Positions 6,183 through 13,539 of a stretch of DNA of 16,184 nucleotides are shown one piece after another. Location: contig UQOS01000030.1 in assembly GCA_900542735.1 (NCBI GenBank), positions 1-16,184 on the forward strand, in the 5' to 3' direction. A program made the translations under genes and the position numbers. This stretch comes from an uncultured Mycoplasmatota bacterium. Lineage in GTDB: Bacteria; Bacillota_I; Bacilli_A; RF39; UBA660. How positions within the stretch are numbered: the stretch's first letter is position 1; each line of letters starts with the position of its first letter. The notes beneath the pieces are model-generated. The model had not been told where the DNA came from. It made no database searches and saw only the letters and a program-made list of their open reading frames with translations.

Positions 6183-7955
6183 ATGATAAATATTAAAGAA
6201 AATGAAAGATTAAGTAAATTAAACCATAGTTGTGCTCATTTACTAGCACAGGCAGTTAAGCATTTATATCCTGATGCTTTATTTTGGGTAGGTCCCGTTA
6301 TTGAAGATGGATTTTACTATGACATTGATTTAAATGGAAAGACTCTAACAGAAGATGATTTAACAGTTATTGAAAAAGAAATGAAAAAATGTAGTAAAGA
6401 TAATAAAAATATCGTAAGACATGAAATAACGAAAGAAGAAGCTCTTAAAATGTTTCAAAATGATCCATATAAGATTGATTTAATCTCTAGAATGGACGAA
6501 AATGAGCAAGTAATATCATGTTATACGCAAGGAGATTTTACGGACCTTTGCCGTGGACCTCATGTTGATAATACGAAAGAACTTAAGAATTTTAAATTAT
6601 TAAAAGTAAGTGGAGCTTATTGGAAAAATGATGCGAAAAATCATATGCTACAAAGAATTTATGGAATTTGTTTTGATACCAAAGAAGAACTTGATAGTTA
6701 CTTAGAAGAATTAGCAGAGGCAAAAGAAAGAGATCATCGTAAAATAGGAAAAGATTTAGGAATATTTATGCTTAGTGATTTAGTAGGTAGAGGTCTTCCT
6801 TTATGGCTTCCTAACGGTTATACATTGTGGAGAACATTACAAAACTATATTACTGATAAAGAAGTAAGTTATGGTTATAAACATGTTCATACACCAGATC
6901 TTGGAAGTGTTGAATTATATAAAACATCAGGACACTGGGATCATTATAAAGATGATATGTTTCCTGCAATGGAAATGGATAATGAAGCCTATGTTTTAAG
7001 ACCAATGAACTGTCCACATCACATGGTTATTTTTAAAAACTTCTTACATTCTTATAAAGATATGCCAGTAAGAATTGCGGAAATTGCGAATGATTTTAGA
7101 TATGAATCAGCAGGTTCTGTAAAAGGAATTGAAAGAGCTAGATCATTTACACAAAATGATTCTCATATTTTCTGTACTAAAGAACAGATTGAATCAGAAT
7201 TTAAAGGCGTACTCGACTTAATTATGGACGTTTATAAAGATTTTGGTATTAAAGACTTTAAATGTAGATTATCATTAAGAGATCCACAAGATAAAGAAAA
7301 GTATTTCCAAGATGATGATATGTGGAATAATGCTGAAGAATCACTTAGAAAAGTATTAACAGATATTCATGTTGATTACTTTGAAGCAATTGGAGAAGCT
7401 GCTTTCTATGGACCAAAACTAGACATTTTAATTAAACCAGCAGTCGGAAATGAAGTAGCACTATCAACAATTCAATTAGATTTCTTACTTCCTAGAAAGT
7501 TTGAACTTACTTATATTAATGAAAAAGGAGAAAAAGAAACTCCAATCGTAATTCATAGAGCGATATTAGGTTCTCTTGATAGATTTATTGCTTTTCTACT
7601 AGAGGAAACTAAGGGTGTACTTCCATTATGGTTAGCACCTGTTCAAGTATCTATTATTCCTGTTAATAATACTTATCATTTAGAATATGCAAATGAAATC
7701 AAAGAATTATTAGAAAAAAATCATATTAGAGTAACACTTGATGATAGAAATGAAAAACTAGGTTACAAAATGCGTGAAGCACAAACAAAAAAAATACCAC
7801 TTATCTTAATCTTAGGAAATAAAGAAAGAGATGAGAAAACAGTTAGCTATCGTATTCATGGTAGTGAAGAAACTACTACTTTAAAACAAGAAGACTTTAT
7901 TCTTCATGTAAATGAAATGGTGGCAAATAAGGTATTAGGACAAGATTTAAAATAA
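6183..7955 (+). CDS. thrS: Threonine--tRNA ligase without TGS domain
   Basis: Class II aminoacyl-tRNA synthetase charging tRNA-Thr. At 590 residues it is shorter than the roughly 640 usual in Firmicutes because it starts directly with the editing domain; the N-terminal TGS domain is absent. The editing site is intact: HSCAH (H15, H19) and LCRGPH (C123, H127). The catalytic core carries the zinc ligands C277 (MNCPHH), H328 (NDSHIF) and H458 (VIHRA), motif 2 around R306 (FRYESAGS) and motif 3 with R467 (GSLDRF). The anticodon-binding domain covers about 482-580. GGAGGAG lies 7 nt before the ATG. No in-frame TGS-coding sequence exists upstream, because the preceding ORF ends one nucleotide before in the same frame phase and is unrelated. 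Regulation is by the T-box leader. Confidence 0.96.
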   Translation: MINIKENERLSKLNHSCAHLLAQAVKHLYPDALFWVGPVIEDGFYYDIDLNGKTLTEDDLTVIEKEMKKCSKDNKNIVRHEITKEEALKMFQNDPYKIDLISRMDENEQVISCYTQGDFTDLCRGPHVDNTKELKNFKLLKVSGAYWKNDAKNHMLQRIYGICFDTKEELDSYLEELAEAKERDHRKIGKDLGIFMLSDLVGRGLPLWLPNGYTLWRTLQNYITDKEVSYGYKHVHTPDLGSVELYKTSGHWDHYKDDMFPAMEMDNEAYVLRPMNCPHHMVIFKNFLHSYKDMPVRIAEIANDFRYESAGSVKGIERARSFTQNDSHIFCTKEQIESEFKGVLDLIMDVYKDFGIKDFKCRLSLRDPQDKEKYFQDDDMWNNAEESLRKVLTDIHVDYFEAIGEAAFYGPKLDILIKPAVGNEVALSTIQLDFLLPRKFELTYINEKGEKETPIVIHRAILGSLDRFIAFLLEETKGVLPLWLAPVQVSIIPVNNTYHLEYANEIKELLEKNHIRVTLDDRNEKLGYKMREAQTKKIPLILILGNKERDEKTVSYRIHGSEETTTLKQEDFILHVNEMVANKVLGQDLK

Positions 7956-7974
7956 TAATGATTATATTTTTTGC

Positions 7975-8003
7975 AGAAAGGTGTAAATAGCCTTTCTTTT
8001 TTT
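7975..8003 (+). terminator. Rho-independent terminator of the thrS operon
   Basis: Perfect 7-bp stem AGAAAGG (7975-7981) with CCTTTCT (7991-7997), a 9-nt loop and seven consecutive T's including the last stem base. It separates thrS from the mraZ operon. Confidence 0.88.
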
Positions 8004-8036
8004 ACATATTTTTACGCAAAATAGGTTCAAAAAGAA

Positions 8037-8065
8037 TTGCTTTTTCAAGGGGAATGTAGTACCAT
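8037..8065 (+). promoter_or_regulatory. Predicted promoter of the mraZ operon
   Basis: TTGCTT (8037-8042), a 17-nt spacer and TACCAT (8060-8065). An alternative is TTTCAA (8043-8048) with TATGGT (8066-8071), also 17 nt apart. Either would place the MraZ boxes at or just after the transcription start. Confidence 0.45.
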
Positions 8066-8077
8066 TATGGTAGACAA

Positions 8078-8102
8078 GTGGTTGATTGTGGTAAAAAGTG
8101 GG
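8078..8102 (+). promoter_or_regulatory. MraZ-binding repeats (three GTGG boxes)
   Basis: GTGGT (8078), GTGGT (8088) and GTGGG (8098) are spaced exactly 10 bp apart, one helical turn. MraZ is known to bind tandem TGGG/GTGG-type repeats before its own gene, so autoregulation of the cell-division operon is likely. The third box merges with the G-rich ribosome-binding site GGGGA (8101-8105), so bound MraZ would sit on the mraZ translation-initiation DNA. Confidence 0.75.
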
Positions 8103-8110
8103 GGATTTCT

Positions 8111-8551
8111 ATGTTTGTGGGAGAATATCATCATACAATTGATGAAAAAGGACGCATGATTATTCCAGCTAAGTTTCGAGGAGAACTTGGTACTAATTTC
8201 GTAGTAACTAGGGGCCTTGAAAACTGTCTATTTGTTTATTCTTATGAAGAATGGAATAAAATTGTAGCTAAACTAAATAGTCTTCCTTTCACAAAAAAAG
8301 ATGCCCGTAACTTTAACCGTTTCTTTTTATCAGGTGCTAATCAAGTAGAACTTGATAAACAAGGTAGAATTAATATTGCATCATCTTTGATAGAATATGC
8401 TAATCTTGAAAAAGAATGTGTGGTATTAGGAGTAGGTGACCGCTTGGAAATATGGTCTAAAGATAGATGGAACACTTTCTTTACAGAAAATCAGGATAAC
8501 TTATCTGATATTGCCGAAAATCTATTTGATACCGATAATATAAACTTGTAG
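8111..8551 (+). CDS. mraZ: Transcriptional regulator MraZ
   Basis: MraZ is the small DNA-binding regulator that heads the dcw (division and cell wall) cluster and represses or tunes its own operon. The protein has 146 residues, close to the usual 143. It contains two SpoVT/AbrB-like repeats, each with the DxxxR signature: DEKGR (11-15) and DKQGR (82-86). ATG 8111 is chosen because it gives the canonical MFVGEY start with GGGGA 5 nt upstream; the upstream extension to 8078 would code through the operator boxes. The stop TAG (8549-8551) overlaps the ribosome-binding site of rsmH. Confidence 0.96.
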   Translation: MFVGEYHHTIDEKGRMIIPAKFRGELGTNFVVTRGLENCLFVYSYEEWNKIVAKLNSLPFTKKDARNFNRFFLSGANQVELDKQGRINIASSLIEYANLEKECVVLGVGDRLEIWSKDRWNTFFTENQDNLSDIAENLFDTDNINL

Positions 8552-8560
8552 GTGATATTT

Positions 8561-9484
8561 ATGCATATTAGTGTTTTATTAAATGAATCAATTGACAGTT
8601 TGAATATTAAAGAAGATGGCATATATGTTGACTGTACTTTAGGCTATGCTGGACATTCCAGTGAAATTTTAAAGAGAATAAAAAAGGGTAGACTAGTTGC
8701 ATTCGATCAAGACCAAATAGCTATTAACGCATCTAATGAAAGATTAAAAAAAATTGGAGATAATTACACAATTGTTAAAAGTAACTTTGTTTATCTAAAA
8801 GAAAAATTATTAGAACTAGGAATTACTGAAGTAGATGGTATTTTGTTTGATTTAGGAGTATCTAGCCCACAACTTGATGAACAAGAAAGAGGATTTAGTT
8901 ACCATCAAAATGCTAAACTTGATATGAGGATGGATAGAGATAGTGATTTTTCAGCTTATGATGTTGTAAATAACTATGAAGAAAAAGAACTTGCTAGAAT
9001 TTTATTTCAATATGGTGAAGAAAAATATGCTAACAGTATTGCTAGAAATATCGTAAAAGCAAGAAGTATAAAGCCAGTAGAAACCACTTTTGAATTAGTA
9101 GATATTATCAAAAATTCGATGCCAGAAAAAGCTAAACGTGATAAACACCCAGCTAGAAAAACATTCCAAGCAATTAGAATTGAAGTAAATCACGAATTAG
9201 AAATTCTTGAAAAAAGTATGCGTGATGCTGCTAGTATGTTAAAAGTAGGTGGTATCTTATCTGTTATTACTTTCCATTCTTTAGAAGATAGAATCGTAAA
9301 AAATGTTTTTAAAGAATTAACGAATGTAAATCCAGTTGTGAAAGGTCTTCCAAATGTTCCTCTAGAATATTTACCAGACTATGAATTAGTAAACCATAAA
9401 GCAATTATTCCTACGAATAAAGAAATAGAAGAAAATAATAGAAGTAGATCTTCTAAATTAAGAGTGATTAAAAGAATAAAATAA
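8561..9484 (+). CDS. rsmH: 16S rRNA (cytosine(1402)-N(4))-methyltransferase RsmH
   Basis: SAM-dependent methyltransferase (MraW) that N4-methylates C1402 in the ribosomal P site. It has 307 residues, a normal length. The start ATG 8561 has AGGTGAT (8550-8556) 4 nt upstream, overlapping the mraZ stop codon. Family signatures: HISVLL (2-7), YVDCTLGYAGHS (22-33, SAM-binding loop, with GYAGHS where GGAGHS is usual), FDLGVSSPQLD (96-106), GFSY then LDMRMD (120-125), TFQAIRIEVN (201-210) and ITFHSLEDRI (236-245). It is the second gene of the dcw operon and is followed 23 nt later by ftsL. Confidence 0.97.
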   Translation: MHISVLLNESIDSLNIKEDGIYVDCTLGYAGHSSEILKRIKKGRLVAFDQDQIAINASNERLKKIGDNYTIVKSNFVYLKEKLLELGITEVDGILFDLGVSSPQLDEQERGFSYHQNAKLDMRMDRDSDFSAYDVVNNYEEKELARILFQYGEEKYANSIARNIVKARSIKPVETTFELVDIIKNSMPEKAKRDKHPARKTFQAIRIEVNHELEILEKSMRDAASMLKVGGILSVITFHSLEDRIVKNVFKELTNVNPVVKGLPNVPLEYLPDYELVNHKAIIPTNKEIEENNRSRSSKLRVIKRIK

Positions 9485-9507
9485 AAAAATAAAAAGGGGT
9501 TGTTACC

Positions 9508-9828
9508 ATGAAAAAAGTGAAAAAGAGATTAAAGATGTCAAAGTTTGAAAGATTATTATATATCTTTACTTTAGTAATGGTATTAATGACACCATTTGCT
9601 TTAGTATTTTCACAAGCAACCCTATCAGAGATTAACTTTGAAGTAGAAAAAACGAAAAAACAAATATCTTCTCAAGAAAAGAAAAACACAAGTTTAACGA
9701 TGAAAATAAATGAACTTGCTTCCCTAGAAAAAATTCAAACAGTTGCGAAAGAACAGGGATTGAGTTATAATAATAATAATATCAGAACAGTAACAGATGA
9801 TATGAATGATGCAAATAGTGCAGAATAA
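9508..9828 (+). CDS. ftsL: Cell division protein FtsL (DivIC/FtsL family)
   Basis: Small bitopic divisome protein. The 106 residues comprise a basic cytoplasmic N-terminus (KKVKKRLK), one membrane helix at about 16-37 and an extracytoplasmic coiled coil at about 40-80, ending in the AKEQGLSY motif typical of FtsL/DivIC. FtsL normally complexes with DivIB/FtsQ and DivIC/FtsB and activates septal peptidoglycan synthesis. Sequence alone is too divergent to separate FtsL from DivIC; the position between rsmH and the PBP gene decides for FtsL. AAAGGGG (9493-9499) lies 8 nt before the ATG. An Asn run (89-91) precedes a short acidic tail. Confidence 0.88.
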   Translation: MKKVKKRLKMSKFERLLYIFTLVMVLMTPFALVFSQATLSEINFEVEKTKKQISSQEKKNTSLTMKINELASLEKIQTVAKEQGLSYNNNNIRTVTDDMNDANSAE

Positions 9829-9837
9829 GGTGAAGCT

Positions 9838-11964
9838 ATGAAAAAGAAAAAGAGTAAAACAGTAAATCGTAATGTAAGAATTGCTAACATTAGTTTATTG
9901 GTAACTCTTTTTTTGTTTGTGTTATTAATTTATCGAGCTGGTGTTTTATCACTATCAGAAAAAGTAGATGGCATTAACTTAAAAGAATTTGCTAGTAAAA
10001 GAACGATAAAACATGAAACAATTCTAGCAAAGCGTGGTACTATTTATGATGTCAATGGTGAAGCATTAGCTCAAAATGTATATTCTTATACTTTAATTGC
10101 TTATTTAGATTCTTCTAGAGGGGAAGGAAACTATGTAAAAGATAAAGAAAATACTGCGAAAGGATTATCTTCTATTATCTCAATGGATTATGAAAAAATA
10201 CTAGCATTATTAAATAGAAATGTCTATCAAACAGAATTTGGTAATGCTGGAAAAGGATTAACGGAATTAACGAAAGATAAAATTTTAGCTTTAAACTTAG
10301 ATGGTATTACTTTTACAGAAACACAAAAGCGTTATTACCCTAAGGGAGATTTCTTATCTTATACTTTAGGATATGCTAAGAGTAATGAAGATGGTAAAAT
10401 TATTGGAGAAATGGGAATTGAAGCTTTATTTAATGATTCTCTAACTGGTACAGATGGTTTTAAAGAGTATCAAAAAGACTTAAAAGGGTACAAAATAGCG
10501 AATACTTTAGAAAAAGTCCAAGAGCAGCAAGATGGAAATAGTATTTATTTAACGATTGACTCTAATGTTCAATTTTTTATTGAACAGGCTTTAGAAGATG
10601 CTAATAATAAATATAATTTTGATGAATTAAATATTGTGGTAGCAGAAGCAAAAACAGGTAAAATTCTAGGTATGGGTTCTACTACTTCTTTTGATCCCAA
10701 TATTAAAGAGATTTCTAGTTATTTGGATCCTAATATTTCTGTAAGTTTTGAACCAGGTTCTACTATGAAAATATTTTCTTATATGGCAGTAATGGAAGCT
10801 GGTAAGTATAATGGTAGTGAAACATTTAAATCTGGTACTTACACAACTACAGATGGTACCGTAATAGGAGACTGGGATCGTCGTGGTTGGGGTACAATTA
10901 CTTATGATAAGGGTTTTGCTTTATCTAGTAATGTAGGAATAGTTAATTTAATTCATAATTATATTGATAAAGATACTTTGATGAATTACTATAAAAAACT
11001 AGGGTTTGGTTCTAAAACAGGAATTGAATTAAGTAAAGAAACAGCTGGTAAACTAAACTTTAAATATGAAACAGAAGTCTTTAATGCTGGATTTGGTCAA
11101 GGTATTATGGTGACTTCTATTCAAAATATTAAAGCACTTACTTCAATTGCCAATGATGGTATTTTATTAGAACCATATATTGTAGATAAAATAGTAGATA
11201 GTAGTGGTAAGGTAATAGAGGAAAACAGTAGAAAAGAATTAGGTAGAGTTGCTAGCAAAACAACTACTGATAAAATAAAAGATTTAATGGAAAGCGTAGT
11301 ATTAGAAGGAACTGGTACTAATTATAATATGCCAGGTTATAATTTAATTGCAAAAACTGGTACTGCTCAAATTGCTAGTACGAATGGTAAAGGTTATTTA
11401 ACCGGACAATATGATGTAATTCGTGGTTTTGCTGGAATGTTTCCTAAAGATGACCCTGAAATTATCATTTATGCAAATGTTAAAAAACCACACCAATATG
11501 CAAATGCTCTAAGCTATGTAGTTAAAAACGTAGTAGAAAATCTAAGTAAATATTATAATATTTATGATGCAGTAGAAGAAAATACAGAAAATACTCTTTA
11601 TACATTAGAAAACTATACAAATAAAAAAGTAGAAACAGTAAAAAAAGAGTTAGAAAGTAAGAATCTACAAGTAGAAGTAATAGGTAGTGGTGATACAATT
11701 ACTAGTCAGTATCCAGAAAAAAGTATTGTCCTTACCAAAAATAGTAAAGTCTTTTTAGTAACCAATTCTACAGATATTTGGATTCCAAATTTTAAAGGTT
11801 GGAGTAAAAAAGATGTAGTTACTTATCTAAAACTTTCTGGTATTTCTTATAAAACAGAAGGAATTGGTTATTTAGTAAATCAAAATATAACTAATACCAA
11901 ATATCAAGATGGTATGACTTTAGAATTAGTATTTGCAGAAAAATATGCAGAAGATGAAAGCTAA
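9838..11964 (+). CDS. ftsI: Penicillin-binding protein 2B-like transpeptidase with tandem PASTA (FtsI family)
   Basis: Class B penicillin-binding protein, a membrane-anchored transpeptidase that cross-links septal peptidoglycan. The 708 residues comprise a basic N-terminus, a membrane helix (about 15-34), a PBP dimerisation domain (about 60-220, with KRGTIYD at 65-71), a transpeptidase domain (about 260-570) and two PASTA domains (about 585-645 and 646-702). The catalytic motifs are complete: S308-T-M-K311, SxN at S363-S364-N365, and K506-T-G508. PASTA modules occur in division PBPs of Gram-positives and in SpoVD; position after ftsL favours the division enzyme, although a spore role is possible. 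AAGGTGA (9827-9833) overlaps the ftsL stop. The operon has no mraY, murD or ftsW gene after it. Confidence 0.94.
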   Translation: MKKKKSKTVNRNVRIANISLLVTLFLFVLLIYRAGVLSLSEKVDGINLKEFASKRTIKHETILAKRGTIYDVNGEALAQNVYSYTLIAYLDSSRGEGNYVKDKENTAKGLSSIISMDYEKILALLNRNVYQTEFGNAGKGLTELTKDKILALNLDGITFTETQKRYYPKGDFLSYTLGYAKSNEDGKIIGEMGIEALFNDSLTGTDGFKEYQKDLKGYKIANTLEKVQEQQDGNSIYLTIDSNVQFFIEQALEDANNKYNFDELNIVVAEAKTGKILGMGSTTSFDPNIKEISSYLDPNISVSFEPGSTMKIFSYMAVMEAGKYNGSETFKSGTYTTTDGTVIGDWDRRGWGTITYDKGFALSSNVGIVNLIHNYIDKDTLMNYYKKLGFGSKTGIELSKETAGKLNFKYETEVFNAGFGQGIMVTSIQNIKALTSIANDGILLEPYIVDKIVDSSGKVIEENSRKELGRVASKTTTDKIKDLMESVVLEGTGTNYNMPGYNLIAKTGTAQIASTNGKGYLTGQYDVIRGFAGMFPKDDPEIIIYANVKKPHQYANALSYVVKNVVENLSKYYNIYDAVEENTENTLYTLENYTNKKVETVKKELESKNLQVEVIGSGDTITSQYPEKSIVLTKNSKVFLVTNSTDIWIPNFKGWSKKDVVTYLKLSGISYKTEGIGYLVNQNITNTKYQDGMTLELVFAEKYAEDES

Positions 11965-11979
11965 AAAATATGGTATATT
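11951..11979 (+). promoter_or_regulatory. Weak candidate promoter before the CmpB-like gene
   Basis: An extended -10, TGG-TATATT (11971-11979), matches the TGGTATA form of other promoters here, but the -35 position (AAGATG) is poor. There is no terminator between the PBP gene and the next gene, so readthrough from the dcw operon is equally likely. Confidence 0.3.
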
Positions 11980-12006
11980 AATAACATAGAAGGTGAGAGT
12001 GATTAT

Positions 12007-12774
12007 ATGTATAATCTTTGTTTATATTTCTTTATGTTTTACTGTTATGCTATCTTTGGTTGGACAGTAGAATGTATTACTTGTTCTATTGGACAAAAAA
12101 AATTCGTTCACGATAGAGGTTTTTTAATTGGACCATACTGTCCTATCTATGGTTATGGTGCCATGTATATGTATTTTTTCTTAAATCGTTATTACCATGA
12201 GCCTATTACTTTATTTGTAATGGCAGTAGTAGGTACTTCTTTTTTAGAATATATAACGAGTTATTTAATGGAAAAACTATTTAATGCTAGATGGTGGGAT
12301 TATTCAAATGAACGTTTTAACTTAGAAGGAAGAATATGCTTAAAAAATGCAGTTGCATTTGGAATATTAGGCATGGCTTTTATATATGTTATTAATCCTA
12401 TATTTTTATTTGTTGTAAATAAAATTCCACATCTTGTTTTAATTATAATTTCTATTATTTTATTCATTAGTTTCTTAATTGATAATATCTTAACTTTTAC
12501 GATTATGAATAGTTTAAAAAGTAAATTAGCAAATGTTAGACAGGATTCTACTTCTGATATTGATAAACAAGTAAGAGAAATTTTATCAAAGCATACTTTC
12601 TATATTAATAAATTATTTAAGTCTTTCCCAAAAGTAAAATTCTCATTTCCTTTTGGAGAACAGCTTATGAATTCAATTAGGGAAACACTAGATAATATGA
12701 ATACCAAAAAGAAAGAACGTAAAAAAAGAATTAAAGAATTGAAACACGAATTAAAAAAAGAATCTAAAAAATAG
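12007..12774 (+). CDS. CmpB-family membrane protein (putative ABC-transporter type IV permease)
   Basis: A polytopic membrane protein of 255 residues matching the ABC_trans_CmpB family, whose function is not established despite the name. The conserved blocks are clear: FGWTVEC (17-23), DRGFLIGPYCPIYGYG (36-51), LEYITSYLMEKLF (80-92), RWWDYS (95-100) and FNLEGRICL (104-112). About five membrane helices lie between 3 and 168. A cytoplasmic, highly basic C-terminal tail (about 170-255, lysine-rich at the end) follows. The gene lies 42 nt after the PBP gene, with AGGTGA 10 nt upstream of the ATG. Its stop codon lies inside a terminator stem. No ATPase partner is adjacent, so a transport role cannot be claimed from context. 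Confidence 0.85.
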   Translation: MYNLCLYFFMFYCYAIFGWTVECITCSIGQKKFVHDRGFLIGPYCPIYGYGAMYMYFFLNRYYHEPITLFVMAVVGTSFLEYITSYLMEKLFNARWWDYSNERFNLEGRICLKNAVAFGILGMAFIYVINPIFLFVVNKIPHLVLIIISIILFISFLIDNILTFTIMNSLKSKLANVRQDSTSDIDKQVREILSKHTFYINKLFKSFPKVKFSFPFGEQLMNSIRETLDNMNTKKKERKKRIKELKHELKKESKK

Positions 12775-12785
12775 ATTCTTTTTTG
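12754..12785 (+). terminator. Terminator overlapping the end of the CmpB-like gene
   Basis: AAAAAAGAATCTA (12754-12766) pairs with TAGATTCTTTTTT (12772-12784), with a 5-nt loop. The TAG is the gene's own stop codon, and the 3' arm doubles as the T-tract. It should end the mraZ-to-CmpB transcript. Confidence 0.75.
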
Positions 12786-12831
12786 TATAAAATTATCTCT
12801 TTTATCTCATGATAAGATTGGAGATGAGAAT

Positions 12832-13149
12832 ATGGAATTAATACCGAAAATGATTTCAACGAAAGATTTACTATACCTATCAGATTTATTTGAAATAAAC
12901 TATTTAGCTTTTAAAGAAGTTAGTAGTTATATTAAAATGATCCAAGATAAGGAAATTAAAGACACTTTAGAAAGAATGAAGAACTTACACGAAGATCATT
13001 TACATTATATTATTTCTATCTTAAAGCAAGAAGATGAAGAAGAATATGAATGTGAAAGTTGTGAGTATGATGAAGATGATGAAATAGAAGTTGATGATGA
13101 CATAGATGAAGAAGAAAAAGATGAAATAGAGGAAGATGAAGATGAATAA
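12832..13149 (+). CDS. Small helical protein with acidic CxxC tail, CotF-gene partner
   Basis: A 105-residue protein I cannot assign with confidence. Residues about 7-65 form two amphipathic helices (TKDLLYLSDLFEINYLAFKEV and IKDTLERMKNLHEDHLHYIISIL blocks) resembling the short ferritin-like/CotF-type helical hairpins of coat proteins; H53, H56 and E54 could bind metal. Residues 67-105 are almost entirely Asp and Glu, interrupted by a CESC motif (C74, C77). The ribosome-binding site is GGAG in GATTGGAGATG, and 12802-12815 could form a small hairpin before it. The 3' end overlaps the CotF-like gene by 8 nt, so the two are translationally coupled. The acidic tail codons GATGAA repeat, so tail length may vary between strains. 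Confidence 0.6.
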   Translation: MELIPKMISTKDLLYLSDLFEINYLAFKEVSSYIKMIQDKEIKDTLERMKNLHEDHLHYIISILKQEDEEEYECESCEYDEDDEIEVDDDIDEEEKDEIEEDEDE

Positions 13150-13465
13150 AGAAATTAAGAATCCTAAAATGGAAGTACCAACTGGTAATAAGATGAATGA
13201 TAGAGATTATTTAAATTGTGTTTTAGAGTTAGAAAAGAATCTATCTAATTATTATTCACTTGCCCTAAATGAAGCAAGTAACGATTATTTATATGAAGAC
13301 TATTTTTCTTTACTAGAAGATACCAAAGATGCAGCAAGAGAACTATATAATTTAATGTTTGAATATGGGTGGTATAGATTAGAAGAAGAAAATAGTGAAA
13401 AAGTAACCAAAAAAATTGATTGCTTAGAACAGAAATTAATAGATTTAGGACTAAAGGAAGCATAA
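13142..13465 (+). CDS. CotF-family spore coat-like protein
   Basis: A 107-residue protein matching the Coat_F family (spore coat protein CotF) as found in Clostridia and Bacilli. The diagnostic run starts at MNDRDYLNCVLELEKNLSNYY, continues with ALNEASNDYLYEDYFSLLED, and ends with ARELYNLMFEYGWYRLE. The fold is expected to be a ferritin-like helical bundle. ATG 13142 is preferred over ATG 13136 because AGGA (13130-13133) gives 8 nt spacing rather than 2. The gene overlaps the preceding acidic gene, so both products probably act together. CotF proteins sit in the spore coat in known cases, but relatives occur in species not known to sporulate, so sporulation is not proven by this gene. Confidence 0.85.
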   Translation: MNKEIKNPKMEVPTGNKMNDRDYLNCVLELEKNLSNYYSLALNEASNDYLYEDYFSLLEDTKDAARELYNLMFEYGWYRLEEENSEKVTKKIDCLEQKLIDLGLKEA

Positions 13466-13481
13466 ATTTGCTTTCTTTTTC
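13453..13481 (+). terminator. Terminator of the CotF-like gene pair
   Basis: AAAGGAAGCA (13453-13462) pairs with TGCTTTCTTT (13469-13478), with one G-U wobble and a 6-nt loop; T's continue to 13480. The stop codon TAA lies in the loop. Confidence 0.65.
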
Positions 13482-13508
13482 AATATCATAAGAAAAATGT
13501 GGTATAAT
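13480..13508 (+). promoter_or_regulatory. Extended -10 promoter of the ABC exporter operon
   Basis: TATAAT (13503-13508) is preceded by TGG, and the -35 at 17 nt spacing (TCAATA) is weak, as tolerated by extended -10 promoters. The 12-mer TGTGGTATAATA (13498-13509) is identical to the one at 3639-3650. Confidence 0.6.
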
Positions 13509-13539
13509 AGTAGAAGATAAAAAAGAAAGTAGGAGAGTT

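Noticed and set aside
13245..13463. Minus-strand ORF of 72 codons opposite the CotF-like gene
   Set aside because: It is a hydrophobic shadow frame of a clear CotF-family gene.
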